Positions 1-10,189 of a stretch of DNA of 39,285 nucleotides are shown here, piece after piece. The translations under genes were made by a program, and so were the position numbers. The stretch's first letter is position 1. Each line of letters opens with the position of its first letter. This stretch comes from an uncultured Clostridia bacterium (GTDB lineage Bacteria > Bacillota > Clostridia > Christensenellales > Borkfalkiaceae), in NCBI GenBank assembly GCA_947631325.1, contig CANRKX010000012.1, forward strand, positions 1 to 39,285, read 5' to 3'. The notes beneath the pieces are model-generated. The model did not search any database and was not told the origin of the DNA. It was given only the letters and a program-made list of their open reading frames with translations.

Positions 1-92
1 CGTGAATATCGCTTGATCGCGCGGGCGACCGCGCGGGTAGATAGATGACCGTACACGACAGAACTCGGCTTACAGATCAATCTCAAATCGCC
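1..92 (+). ncRNA. rnpB: RNase P RNA, 3' end only (truncated by window start)
   Basis: 'tagatagatgaccgtacacgacagaactcggcttacagatcaatctc' matches the conserved 3' segment of bacterial RNase P RNA (E. coli: TAGATGAATGACTGTCCACGACAGAACCCGGCTTATCGGTCAGTTTC). It is followed by a strong terminator. Exact 3' end uncertain. Confidence 0.85.
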
Positions 93-105
93 TTTTTGAA
101 TATGG

Positions 106-141
106 CGGGGCGGGGAATTTTTTGAAAAATTCCCCGCCCCG
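106..141 (+). terminator. Rho-independent terminator after rnpB
   Basis: Perfect 17-bp arms cggggcggggaattttt / aaaaattccccgccccg with 2-nt loop, followed by gattttttg. Confidence 0.85.
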
Positions 142-224
142 ATTTTTTGCACTCAATCCTTGGCAATCGCCGTCAAATATGATAAAATATTGATGCCGAA
201 CTTTAAGCTTAAAAGAGCGGCGGG

Positions 225-262
225 CGGATAAGAACGGATAAGAACGGATAAGAACGAATAAG
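225..262. repeat. 10-bp tandem repeat (cggataagaa) x ~3.8
   Basis: cggataagaa cggataagaa cggataagaa cgaataag read directly. Confidence 0.9.
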
Positions 263-314
263 CGCGGACGCTATACCCCGAAAAATCAAAAAAATTTTAA
301 GAGAGAAGTTTGAA

Positions 315-1223
315 ATGGTGATAAACATTGAAAATCTGAAAAAGTCGTTTAAGGACGTGAAGGCGGTGGACGACCTATCCTTTTCGGTGAGGGAGGGCGA
401 GCTGTTTGCCTTTCTCGGCGTGAACGGCGCGGGCAAGTCCACTACCATAAATATAATAAGCGGCATTTTAAAGCGCGATGGCGGAAAAGTGGAGGTGTGC
501 GGCGAGAATATCGACGAACACCCCGAGCGCGTGCGGGCGAAACTTGGCGTTGTTTTCCAAAATTCGGCGCTTGACAAGAGGTTGACGGCGTTGGATAACC
601 TGAAGAGCAGGGCGGCGATGTACGGCATTTTCGGCGCGGAGTTCGGAAAAAAGCTTGAAGAGTTGGACGGGCTGTTGGACTTGAAGGACATCTTGAAAAG
701 ACCAATTATCAAGCTTTCGGGCGGGCAAAAGAGGAGGGTTGACATAGCGCGCGCCCTTATTCACAGCCCCGAACTTCTCATTTTGGACGAGCCGACGACG
801 GGGCTTGACCCCAACACCCGCCGCGCCGTGTGGAACGTCATTGAAAAATATCGCAAAGAGCGGGGGCTTTCGGTGCTGTTGACCACCCATTACATGGAGG
901 AATCTGCGGTTTCCGACTATGTCTTGATAATCGACGGCGGAAAAAAGGCGGCGGAGGGAACACCGCACGACCTTAAAACCAAATATGCAAGCGATTTTAT
1001 CCGCTTTTACGACCGCCTCGACGAGGCGGAAGGGCGGTTGAAGCAGTATGGCTATACACTAAAAAGAGAGCGCGATTTTCTAGAAGCCGAGCTCAAAAAT
1101 ACGGCGGAAGTTGCCAACCTTTTTGCAAAGGAACCTCAAATTTTCAACGATTTCGAGGTGTTGAAGGGCAACATGGACAACGTGTTTTTAAAGGTGACGG
1201 GCAAGGACATAAGGGAGGTCTGA
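315..1223 (+). CDS. ABC transporter ATP-binding protein
   Basis: Walker A GVNGAGKST, signature LSGGQKRRVDIARAL, Walker B LLILDEPTTGLD; upstream gagagaagtt SD-like. Confidence 0.95.
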   Translation: MVINIENLKKSFKDVKAVDDLSFSVREGELFAFLGVNGAGKSTTINIISGILKRDGGKVEVCGENIDEHPERVRAKLGVVFQNSALDKRLTALDNLKSRAAMYGIFGAEFGKKLEELDGLLDLKDILKRPIIKLSGGQKRRVDIARALIHSPELLILDEPTTGLDPNTRRAVWNVIEKYRKERGLSVLLTTHYMEESAVSDYVLIIDGGKKAAEGTPHDLKTKYASDFIRFYDRLDEAEGRLKQYGYTLKRERDFLEAELKNTAEVANLFAKEPQIFNDFEVLKGNMDNVFLKVTGKDIREV

Positions 1224-1224
1224 G

Positions 1225-2169
1225 ATGGTTGAATTGAAAAAGCTCGGCGCGCTCGTTCTGCGCAACATGAAGTGCTATTTTAAGGATAAATTCCTCTTTT
1301 TCGTCTCGCTTATAACGCCCATTATACTTTTGGTGCTGTTTATGACCTTTCTTCGCGGGGTCTACATTCAGTCGTTTGACGATATCTTCAAGGCGAGCGG
1401 CTTCACCCTCACCCAGCCGAGGGTCAAAGAGGGGCTTGCGGGAAGTTGGCTGCTATCTTCCATACTCGCGGTCAGTTCGGTGACGGTGGCAATCTGTTCC
1501 AACGCCGTGATGATATCGGACAAGATAGAGGGAACATTGAACGATATTATGATAACGCCCGTGAAGGGAACAACCCTTTCGATAAGCTACTTTGTCGCAA
1601 ACTTCATAGTGACCTTTATCGTGATGATTTGCGTGTATTTTTTGGGGCTTATTTACCTTGCGGCGGTGGGGTGGTGCCTTTCGTTTGCCGACGTCATGCT
1701 CGTGTTTGCCGATATTATCTGCTGCGTGCTGTTCGGGACGCTGCTTGCGGGGGTCATTGAGAGCTTTATCTCCTCGCAGGGGGGAATGTCGGCGATTTCC
1801 ACCCTTGTTTCGAGCATGTACGGCTTTATATGCGGCGCGTACATGCCGCTGTCGCAATTTGCCGACGCAATGCGAAATATAATATGTTGTCTGCCGGGCA
1901 CGTACAGCGTGGGAATTCTGAGAAATCATATGATGACGCCGTACGTCGAAGAGCTTGAATCGCTCGGGCTGAGCGAGGCGGGCGCGAAAGGTCTTTTGGA
2001 CGGGTTTGACTGCAACTTGAGGATAGGCGGAACATTCGATAAGATAAGCTACTCGGGCGGAATTGAGGTGCCCGTTTGGGCAATGTATTTAATTTTATTC
2101 GGCACTTGCGCCCTGCTTTTGGCGGCATATATATCCATTGTAGTTGTAAAGAACGGGAAAAAGAGGTGA
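1225..2169 (+). CDS. ABC-2 type transporter permease
   Basis: Multi-TM protein immediately downstream of the ATPase; ABC-2 membrane organisation. Confidence 0.9.
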   Translation: MVELKKLGALVLRNMKCYFKDKFLFFVSLITPIILLVLFMTFLRGVYIQSFDDIFKASGFTLTQPRVKEGLAGSWLLSSILAVSSVTVAICSNAVMISDKIEGTLNDIMITPVKGTTLSISYFVANFIVTFIVMICVYFLGLIYLAAVGWCLSFADVMLVFADIICCVLFGTLLAGVIESFISSQGGMSAISTLVSSMYGFICGAYMPLSQFADAMRNIICCLPGTYSVGILRNHMMTPYVEELESLGLSEAGAKGLLDGFDCNLRIGGTFDKISYSGGIEVPVWAMYLILFGTCALLLAAYISIVVVKNGKKR

Positions 2170-2310
2170 GATTTTTAAAGAGCGGAGGCTATCGACAAAA
2201 ATTTTATGCGCATAAATGAAAATTTTTTGGATTTTCAGGGGGTGCGGACGCTTAAAGAGGGCAAATAGCGTTTACAATTAAAGTGGAAAAATTTTTTTTG
2301 AGGACGTGTT

Positions 2311-3537
2311 ATGCAACAGGAAAGATTGGAAAAATATGCGCGGCTGCTCGTTGACGTCGGGCTGAACGTGCAGAAGGGGCAGGAGGTCATCGTCCGCTGC
2401 GGGCTTGACCAGCCCGATTTTACGGCGATGGTGGTTGAGGAGTGCTACAAGCGCGGGGCTTCGCGCGTCAAGGTGGAGTGGTCGTACATGCCCGTGTCGC
2501 GGCTGAACGCAATATATCGCTCGCTTGAAACGCTGTCTGAATTTTCGGCAATCGAGGAAGAGGAATTCAAAAGGCGGCTTAAAAAGGATACGGCGATAAT
2601 CTGGCTTGACTCGGAGGACCCCGACGGAATGACAGGCGTGGACGACGAGAAGATGGCGGCGGCGAATAAGGCGAAATTCCCCTTCGTAAAGCCCTATCGC
2701 GACGCATTGGAGAACAAATATCAGTGGTGTATAGCCGCCGTTCCCGGGAGGGAGTGGGCGGAAAAGGTGTTCCCCGAGTTGAAGGGCGCGGACGCTATCG
2801 AAAAACTTTGGGAAGCGATTTTATACACCGCGCGCGTGGACGACGACCCCATAAAGGCGTGGGATAGGCACAACGCCGAACTTTTGAAGCACTGTAAGCT
2901 GTTGAACAGCTATAAATTCGAGAGCCTTGAATACAAGAGCAAAAACGGCACCGACTTTAAGGTGGGCTTGAACCCCAAGGGCTTATTTTTGGGCGGCGGA
3001 GAGGAGACGCTGGGGACGAAGGTTTACTTCAATCCCAACATTCCCTCCGAAGAGGTGTTCACCTCGCCCATGCGCGGAAAGGCGGAGGGCGTGGTGGTTG
3101 CCACAAAGCCTTTATCCTATCAGGGCAAGCTAATTGAGAATTTCAGCGTGAAATTCAAGGACGGAAAGGTGGTGGAGGTCCACGCCGAAAAAAATCAGGA
3201 ATTGCTTGAAAAGATGGTGACCATGGACGAGGGCGCAAGCTATCTCGGCGAGGTCGCATTAATAGGTTACGACAGCCCCATAAACAACACGGGCATACTC
3301 TTCTATAATACCCTTTTCGACGAGAACGCGAGCTGTCACCTCGCCCTCGGCAGGGGATTCAACAACTGCCTTGAGGGGTTCGAAAATTACAGCTACGAGC
3401 AGTGCAAGGAGCTGGGAATAAACGACTCGATGATACACGTCGATTTCATGATAGGGAGTAGGGATTTGGAGATTACGGGCGTCACGAAGGACGGAAAAAG
3501 GGTGCCCGTGTTCAAAAACGGAGATTGGGTCATTTAA
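2311..3537 (+). CDS. M29-family metallo-aminopeptidase
   Basis: N-terminus QERLEKYARLLVDVGLNVQKGQEVIVRC and C-terminal HLALGRGF..IHVDFMIGSRDLEITG typical of AmpS/PepS aminopeptidases. Confidence 0.92.
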   Translation: MQQERLEKYARLLVDVGLNVQKGQEVIVRCGLDQPDFTAMVVEECYKRGASRVKVEWSYMPVSRLNAIYRSLETLSEFSAIEEEEFKRRLKKDTAIIWLDSEDPDGMTGVDDEKMAAANKAKFPFVKPYRDALENKYQWCIAAVPGREWAEKVFPELKGADAIEKLWEAILYTARVDDDPIKAWDRHNAELLKHCKLLNSYKFESLEYKSKNGTDFKVGLNPKGLFLGGGEETLGTKVYFNPNIPSEEVFTSPMRGKAEGVVVATKPLSYQGKLIENFSVKFKDGKVVEVHAEKNQELLEKMVTMDEGASYLGEVALIGYDSPINNTGILFYNTLFDENASCHLALGRGFNNCLEGFENYSYEQCKELGINDSMIHVDFMIGSRDLEITGVTKDGKRVPVFKNGDWVI

Positions 3538-3545
3538 ATGAATTT

Positions 3546-3581
3546 AGCAAAAAAGCACGGCAAACGCCGTGTTTTTTTGCT
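3546..3581 (+). terminator. Hairpin terminator
   Basis: agcaaaaaagcacggc aaac gccgtgtttttttgct. Confidence 0.85.
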
Positions 3582-3633
3582 ATTTTAAGCCTTTTATATA
3601 GTACTACGTCACACATAATAGCCCGTTTTCGGG

Positions 3634-4797
3634 TTAAATTACGTTTAAAACGTAGAATTTCAAGTACTGCGTTTCCTCGGCGGATAAAAGCGACGGATGG
3701 TCGGGCGACTGCGTCTTTATCTCGACGGTGCGCACAATCTTTCCGCTCTCCTTTGCGGCGTCTTTCAACATCTTTTCAAAGAGCTGTGCGCTCATGTAGT
3801 GCGAGCAGGAACAGGTAATAAGGAAGCCGCCGCTCTTTACAATCTTCATAGCGTTGAGGTTGACGTCCTTGTAGCCGCGATATGCGTCCTTGACTTCGTC
3901 CGCCGTCTTGCAAAAGGCGGGAGGGTCGAGGACGACGCAGTCGAAAAATCTTTTCTCCCGTCTGAAATTTCTCAAAGCTTCGAACACGTCCGCCTGCATA
4001 GTCTCGATATTTTCAAAGCCGTTTAACTTGGCGTTGTCCTCGACGTTTTTGAGGGCGAGGGGAGAGATATCGAGAGAGAGCACCTTTTCTGCGCTCATTG
4101 CGGCGTTTAAAGAGAAGCCGCCGCTGTTGCAAAAGCAATCCAAAACCTCGCCGCGGGCATATCGCCTTACGGCAAACCTGTTCTCCTTCTGGTCGAGAAA
4201 GTAGCCCGTCTTTTGCCCGTTCTTGACGTCGACGAGCATCTTTATATTATTTTCTTCAATCTCTATATAGTCGGGCACCTCGCCGTAAAGCACCCCCTTG
4301 ACGTCGCTCAACCCCTCTTTTTTGCGGACGGAGACGTCGCTCCGCTCGTAAATTCCCTTGGGGGAGAAGAGCTTGACAAGACAGTCGGCTATCATCTTTT
4401 TGCGTTTGTCGATGCCGAGGGAAAGGCACTGCATGACGAGGTAGTCGCCGTATCTGTCAACGATGAGTGCGGGCAGATTGTCGGCTTCGGCAAACACCAT
4501 GCGGTAGGCGGAGGAAAAATTCAGCCCTTTCCTGTAATCGTCTGCGGCTTTAAGGCGGCTTAGATACAGTTCTTCGCCGTCCTCCGAGCTGTCGCGGATA
4601 AATATGCGGACGAGAATTTTGGAAGCGTGATTAATATACCCCTTGCCGATAAATCTTCCGTCGTTGGAAAAGACGGAGGCGAGTTCGCCGTTCTTGCCCT
4701 CGCCCGAAATTTTATAAACTTCGTTGGCGTACACCCAGCTGTGTCCCGCCACAATGCGCTTTTCTTCGTTCTTTTTGAGATAAATTTCGTAAGCCAT
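3634..4797 (-). CDS. Class I SAM-dependent rRNA methyltransferase, PUA domain (RlmI-like)
   Basis: PUA-like N-terminus, GQKTGYFLDQKENR, DCFCNSGGFSLNAA, VVLDPPAFCK motifs. Confidence 0.92.
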   Translation of the reverse strand: MAYEIYLKKNEEKRIVAGHSWVYANEVYKISGEGKNGELASVFSNDGRFIGKGYINHASKILVRIFIRDSSEDGEELYLSRLKAADDYRKGLNFSSAYRMVFAEADNLPALIVDRYGDYLVMQCLSLGIDKRKKMIADCLVKLFSPKGIYERSDVSVRKKEGLSDVKGVLYGEVPDYIEIEENNIKMLVDVKNGQKTGYFLDQKENRFAVRRYARGEVLDCFCNSGGFSLNAAMSAEKVLSLDISPLALKNVEDNAKLNGFENIETMQADVFEALRNFRREKRFFDCVVLDPPAFCKTADEVKDAYRGYKDVNLNAMKIVKSGGFLITCSCSHYMSAQLFEKMLKDAAKESGKIVRTVEIKTQSPDHPSLLSAEETQYLKFYVLNVI

Positions 4798-4885
4798 GCT
4801 TCGATTTTATCATTTTACAATAATAATTGCAAACGCATTTAATATAATTTGATTTTTATTTATATAAATGGTATAATTTGGGAGT

Positions 4886-6610
4886 ATGCGGAAGCTTTTG
4901 AAATATTTAACGCACTATAAGCTCGATTCCGTCCTCGCGCCCCTATTCAAGCTGCTCGAGGCGTGTTTTGAGCTGTTCGTGCCCATCGTCGTGGCGTCCA
5001 TAATAGACGACGGCGTGACGGGCGGCAGGGGAGTAAGTTATATTGTTTACGCCTGCCTCATTCTCGTTGCGTTGGGCGTTATAGGGCTCGTTGCGGCGGT
5101 GACGGCGCAATTTTTTGCCGCGCGCGCCGCGGTGGGATTTTCAAAGGAACTTCGGCACGATTTATTCAAGAATATTCAGTCGCTCTCATTCTCGCAGATA
5201 GACGGGGTGGGCACGGCGAAGATGATAACCCGCATGACGAGCGACGTCAACCAGATACAGTCGGGCGTGAACCTCGTTTTAAGGCTGTTCATGCGCTCGC
5301 CCTTCATTGTCTTCGGCGCGATGATCATGGCGTTTGTCATCGACGTATATGCGGGCACGGTGTTTGCCGTGGCGATTGCCGCCCTCTGCGTCGTCGTGTT
5401 CGGCATAATGCTCGCTTCGATACCCCTATACAGGCGCACTCAGGGCGATTTGGATAGCGTTACGGTCACCACACGCGAGACTCTGACGGGCGCGAGGGTG
5501 CTGCGCGCTTTCTGCAAGGAAGAGGACGAGATTGCCGAATTCAATACAAGAAACGAGCGGCTCAAAAAGTCGCAACTCTTCGTCGGCGGCATATCTGCGC
5601 TCATGAATCCCCTGACCTACGCCATAATAAACGTCGCAATAATCGTCCTTTTGTACACGGGCGCGCTGAGGGTTGAGGGCGGAGTGTTGACGCAGGGACT
5701 CGTCATCGCCCTGTATAACTATATGTCGCAGATACTCGTCGAGCTCATTAAGCTCGCCAACCTCATCATAACCGTCACCAAATCCTTTGCATGCGCGGGC
5801 AGGGTGGCGGAGATACTCGATATGACCCCCTCTTTAAAGTCTGTCGAACCCCAAAAATCTTCGGAAAATAGTCACTTTATAGAGTTTAAGGGGGTGTCGG
5901 TGAATTACGGAGACGCCGCGGTCAACGCCCTCGACGATATCTCGTTTACGGCGGAAAAGGGGCAGACCATAGGAATTATAGGCGGCACGGGCGCGGGCAA
6001 GACGACGCTTATCAACACAATTCCCCACTTTTACGACGTGTGCGCGGGCGAAATTTTAATTGGCGGCGAGAACGTGGCGGCAATGGGCGACGAAAGGCTG
6101 CGCTCTGCATGCGGAGTGGTGCCCCAACATGCCGTGCTGTTTGAGGGAACCATACGCGATAATTTGCTTTGGGGCAAGGGCGACGCGACCGATAAGGAAC
6201 TTTTGGAAGCGTTGGAGACGGCGCAGGCAAAGGACGTGATTGCGGCAAAGAGCGGCGGACTCGACGAAAGGGTGGAGCAGGGCGGCAAGAACTTTTCCGG
6301 CGGGCAGCGGCAAAGGCTGACCATTGCGCGCGCCCTCGTCAGAAAGCCCGAAATACTCATTCTCGACGACAGCGCGTCGGCACTCGACTATGCAACCGAC
6401 GCAAGATTGCGCAAATCATTGAAAAATCTCGACTATAATCCCACCGTATTCATAGTGTCGCAGCGCACTTCGTCAATAAAGAGCGCTGACAAGATAATCG
6501 TGCTCGACGGCGGAAAGATGGTGGGAATTGGCACCCACGACGAGCTGATGAAGTCGTGCGATATCTATCGCGAAATACACTATTCGCAGTACGCGAAGGA
6601 GGGGGCGTGA
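4886..6610 (+). CDS. ABC exporter half-transporter (degenerate NBD site)
   Basis: TMD+NBD; Walker A GGTGAGKTT, signature FSGGQRQRL, Walker B LILDDS, H-loop position SQRTSS. Confidence 0.95.
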   Translation: MRKLLKYLTHYKLDSVLAPLFKLLEACFELFVPIVVASIIDDGVTGGRGVSYIVYACLILVALGVIGLVAAVTAQFFAARAAVGFSKELRHDLFKNIQSLSFSQIDGVGTAKMITRMTSDVNQIQSGVNLVLRLFMRSPFIVFGAMIMAFVIDVYAGTVFAVAIAALCVVVFGIMLASIPLYRRTQGDLDSVTVTTRETLTGARVLRAFCKEEDEIAEFNTRNERLKKSQLFVGGISALMNPLTYAIINVAIIVLLYTGALRVEGGVLTQGLVIALYNYMSQILVELIKLANLIITVTKSFACAGRVAEILDMTPSLKSVEPQKSSENSHFIEFKGVSVNYGDAAVNALDDISFTAEKGQTIGIIGGTGAGKTTLINTIPHFYDVCAGEILIGGENVAAMGDERLRSACGVVPQHAVLFEGTIRDNLLWGKGDATDKELLEALETAQAKDVIAAKSGGLDERVEQGGKNFSGGQRQRLTIARALVRKPEILILDDSASALDYATDARLRKSLKNLDYNPTVFIVSQRTSSIKSADKIIVLDGGKMVGIGTHDELMKSCDIYREIHYSQYAKEGA

Positions 6611-6611
6611 T

Positions 6612-8366
6612 ATGGCAATCCCCCGCAAGCGCATAGTAAAGCGCATACTTCGGCAACTAAAAGACTATAAATTTTCTGTGGCGGCAACCATATTTTTCGC
6701 CCTCGTCACAGTGGCGGGCACCCTCGCCGTGCCAATATTTTTCGGGCGGGTGATTGACTTAATTGTCGTCGGCGGCATAGATTTTAAGGCGATTTTCAAA
6801 GAATTCACGATAATCGGCGTGCTGATTGCCATAACCTGCCTTTCGCAGTGGCTGATGGGCATTGTCAACAACAGAATAACTTATAACGTCGTCCGCGACA
6901 TAAGGCGGCAGGCGTTTGAAAAATTGCAGACCTTGCCCCTGAAATTTATCGATGGGCACCCATATGGCGACGTCGTGGGCAGGGTGATTGCCGACGTCGA
7001 CCAATTCGCGGACGGGCTTTTGATGGGCTTTACACAGACTTTTACGGGCGTTTTGACCATTGTTGGCACTCTCGTCATAATGCTTGTGATAAATTGGATT
7101 ATCGCGCTCGTCGTGTTCTTCATAACCCCTTTATCGCTTTTCGTGGCGAAATTTATAGCGTCGAGAACATATTCCATGTTCAAAAAGGCGTCCGAGACAA
7201 GGGGCGAACAGACGGCGTTTATCGACGAGATGATAGGAAATTTGAAGGTCGTGCAGGCGTTCGGGCGGGAGGACGAAAACCTTGAAAAGTTCGACGAGAT
7301 TAATTCGCGGCTTACCAAGGCTTCCTTGAAATCAATATTCTTTTCCTCGCTCGTCAACCCCTCGACGCGCTTTATCAACGCCATGGTGTATGCGGCGGTG
7401 GCGCTATCGGGGGCGATAATGCTCGCCTTGAAAACTCCCCTTCCAGTGGCGTTTTCGGTGGGGCTTTTGAACAGCCTTTTGGCATACGCAAACCAATACA
7501 CAAAACCCTTCAACGAGATTTCGGGGGTGGTGACCGAACTTCAGAACGCCGTGGCTTGCGCGGGCAGGATTTACGAGATTATAGACGAGACCCCCGAAAA
7601 GCCAGACGACCCCGACGCCAAGTCGCTTCAAAACGTTGAGGGGGAAGTGGCGTTCGATAGCGTATATTTTTCATACACGGCGGACAAAAAACTCATTGAA
7701 AATCTCAATCTGAAGGTGGAGGCGGGCAAGCGGATTGCGATAGTCGGACCGACGGGCTGCGGCAAGACGACGCTTATCAACCTTTTAATGAGATTTTACG
7801 ACCCCTTATCGGGCAAAATTTCGGTGGACGGCAACCCAATAGACAGGGTGACGAGGAAGTCCTTGCGCTCCAATTACGGCATGGTGTTGCAGGACACTTG
7901 GCTTAAAAGCGGCACTGTTAGGGAAAATATCTTAATGGGCAAGCCCGACGCTTCCGAAGAGGAGATGATTGAAGCGGCAAAGGCGGCGCATGCGCACAAC
8001 TTCATCATGCAGATGGCGGGCGGCTATGACGCGGTTATAGCCGAGGACGGCGGCAATCTTTCGCAGGGGCAAAAACAGCTTTTGTGCATAACGAGAATAA
8101 TGCTTTCCCTTCCGCCAATGCTCATCCTCGACGAGGCGACCTCTTCCATAGATACCCGCACAGAAAAGAGAATACAGGACGCGTTCGCAAAGCTCATGGA
8201 AGGGAGAACGAGCTTCATCGTCGCGCACAGGCTATCCACCATAAAGGAAGCCGATTTAATACTCGTTATGCGGGACGGCAATATAGTGGAACAGGGCACA
8301 CACGACGAGCTTTTGAAGCTTGACGGGTTTTACGCTAACCTATACAACAGTCAATTCGCGGTATAA
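6612..8366 (+). CDS. ABC exporter half-transporter (canonical Walker B/H-loop)
   Basis: TMD+NBD; GPTGCGKTT, LSQGQKQLL, LILDEATSSID, AHRLST; 1-nt gap from previous gene. Confidence 0.95.
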   Translation: MAIPRKRIVKRILRQLKDYKFSVAATIFFALVTVAGTLAVPIFFGRVIDLIVVGGIDFKAIFKEFTIIGVLIAITCLSQWLMGIVNNRITYNVVRDIRRQAFEKLQTLPLKFIDGHPYGDVVGRVIADVDQFADGLLMGFTQTFTGVLTIVGTLVIMLVINWIIALVVFFITPLSLFVAKFIASRTYSMFKKASETRGEQTAFIDEMIGNLKVVQAFGREDENLEKFDEINSRLTKASLKSIFFSSLVNPSTRFINAMVYAAVALSGAIMLALKTPLPVAFSVGLLNSLLAYANQYTKPFNEISGVVTELQNAVACAGRIYEIIDETPEKPDDPDAKSLQNVEGEVAFDSVYFSYTADKKLIENLNLKVEAGKRIAIVGPTGCGKTTLINLLMRFYDPLSGKISVDGNPIDRVTRKSLRSNYGMVLQDTWLKSGTVRENILMGKPDASEEEMIEAAKAAHAHNFIMQMAGGYDAVIAEDGGNLSQGQKQLLCITRIMLSLPPMLILDEATSSIDTRTEKRIQDAFAKLMEGRTSFIVAHRLSTIKEADLILVMRDGNIVEQGTHDELLKLDGFYANLYNSQFAV

Positions 8367-8411
8367 ATGCCGTAAATCAACAATAAAAAAGTCCTATTTT
8401 CAAGGAGAATT

Positions 8412-9989
8412 ATGTTACAGGTAAACAATGTATCGCTGCAATACGGCAGCAAAAAGCTGTTCGAGGACGTAAATTTAAAGTTCACAAAGGGCAACTGCTA
8501 TGGCATTATCGGTGCGAACGGCGCGGGCAAATCCACCTTTTTGAAGGTGTTGAGCGGCGAGATAGAGCCGAACAAGGGCGACGTGACCCTCGACAAGACG
8601 GAGAGAATGTCCGTTTTGCAACAAAATCAGAACGCGTTTGATAACGTCACCGTTCTTCGGGCGGTGATGCTCGGGCACAAGCGGCTTGTGGATATAATGG
8701 ACGAGAAGGACGCTCTGTACGCAAAGGCGGACTTTTCCGAAGAGGACGGGGTGAGGGCAAGCGAGCTTGAAAGCGAGTTTGCCGAGCTCGGCGGCTGGGA
8801 CGCGGAGTTCGAGGCGCAGACGCTTTTAAACGCCCTCGACATACCCGAGGAATATCACAACGTGATGATGCACGACCTCGACGCCAAGCTAAAAATCAAG
8901 GTGTTGCTCGCGCAGGCGCTCTTCGGCAATCCCGATATACTGCTTTTGGACGAGCCCACGAACAACCTCGACATAAAGACTGTGCGCTGGCTTGAAAACT
9001 ATCTTTTGGACTTCGAGAATACCATAATAATAGTATCGCATAACCGTCACTTTCTGAATAAGGTGTGCACGCACATCTGCGACGTGGACTACGGCAAGAT
9101 AAACATGATGCTCGGCAATTACGACTTCTGGTATGAGACGAGTCAGCTCATCGCCCGTCAACAGCGCGATCAGAATAAGAAGAACGAACAGCGCGCAAAG
9201 GAATTGCAGGAGTTCATTGCAAGGTTTGCCGCAAACGCCTCCAAATCGAGACAGGCGACCTCGCGCAAGAAGGAACTTGAAAAGCTGACGATATCCGACT
9301 TCAAGCCCTCTCTGCGCAAATACCCCTATATCGACTTCAAGTACGAAAAGGAGATAGGCAACGATATCTTAATGGTGGAGGGGCTGACGAAAAAGGGATA
9401 CTTCGAAAACGTCTCTTTCACCGTCCAGAAGGACGAAAAAATAGGCATTGTATCCGATAAGAGTACGACGGTTTCCATGCTGTACGACGTGCTGTGCGGC
9501 AAAGTGCAGCCCGACGCGGGCACGGTGAAGTGGGGCAAGACCATATCCTTTTCATACTTCCCCGAGAACAACAACGAGTACTTTCAGGGCTGTGAATACA
9601 CCCTTGTAGATTGGCTTTCGCAGTTCTCGAAGGATCACTATGAAGAGTATCTGCGCGGCTGGCTGGGCAGGATGCTCTTTTCGGGCGAGGAGGCGTTGAA
9701 GCAGGCAAAGGTGCTTTCGGGCGGCGAAAAGGTGCGCTGTATGCTCGCGAAGATGATGCTCGAAGGGGGAAATTTCCTCATATTCGACGAGCCGACCAAC
9801 CACCTCGACCTCGAGTCTATAACCGCCCTGAATAACGGAATGAAGAACTTCAAGGGGTGCATGCTCTTTACCTCGCACGACCAGGAATTGATGAACACCG
9901 TCGCCAACAGAATAATCGAGATAAACGGCACGAAGACCTTCGATAAGACGGTGACGTATGACGAATACGTCGATATAATCACCCAATAA
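8412..9989 (+). CDS. ABC-F family ATPase, YbiT-like
   Basis: Two ABC domains, LLLDEPTNNLDIKTVRWLE, closely resembles YbiT N-terminus; SD aaggagaatt. Confidence 0.92.
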   Translation: MLQVNNVSLQYGSKKLFEDVNLKFTKGNCYGIIGANGAGKSTFLKVLSGEIEPNKGDVTLDKTERMSVLQQNQNAFDNVTVLRAVMLGHKRLVDIMDEKDALYAKADFSEEDGVRASELESEFAELGGWDAEFEAQTLLNALDIPEEYHNVMMHDLDAKLKIKVLLAQALFGNPDILLLDEPTNNLDIKTVRWLENYLLDFENTIIIVSHNRHFLNKVCTHICDVDYGKINMMLGNYDFWYETSQLIARQQRDQNKKNEQRAKELQEFIARFAANASKSRQATSRKKELEKLTISDFKPSLRKYPYIDFKYEKEIGNDILMVEGLTKKGYFENVSFTVQKDEKIGIVSDKSTTVSMLYDVLCGKVQPDAGTVKWGKTISFSYFPENNNEYFQGCEYTLVDWLSQFSKDHYEEYLRGWLGRMLFSGEEALKQAKVLSGGEKVRCMLAKMMLEGGNFLIFDEPTNHLDLESITALNNGMKNFKGCMLFTSHDQELMNTVANRIIEINGTKTFDKTVTYDEYVDIITQ

Positions 9990-10024
9990 TTACCCTAAAA
10001 TCAACAAAAATCAACCTTTAAATG

Positions 10025-10049
10025 TCGGTCGGAACGTTATTCCGACCGA
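10025..10049 (+). terminator. Hairpin between ABC-F gene and spo0A
   Basis: tcggtcggaa cgtta ttccgaccga perfect 10-bp arms; only modest T-tract. Confidence 0.6.
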
Positions 10050-10189
10050 TTTAACATTTATCAGCAATTTACGACAGAATTTTGTAAAAAAATCGATTTT
10101 GATTTTTGAATATTTTACAAAAATATCTTTACAAATTCAAAATTCAGCCGTATAATACCCTTACACGACAACCGGAGGAGGGAAAAAGG

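Noticed and set aside
10106-10189. N-terminal extension of Spo0A from the ATG at 10106
   Set aside because: No SD, A/T-rich promoter-like sequence; the receiver domain begins at TTG 10190 with ggaggaggg upstream.
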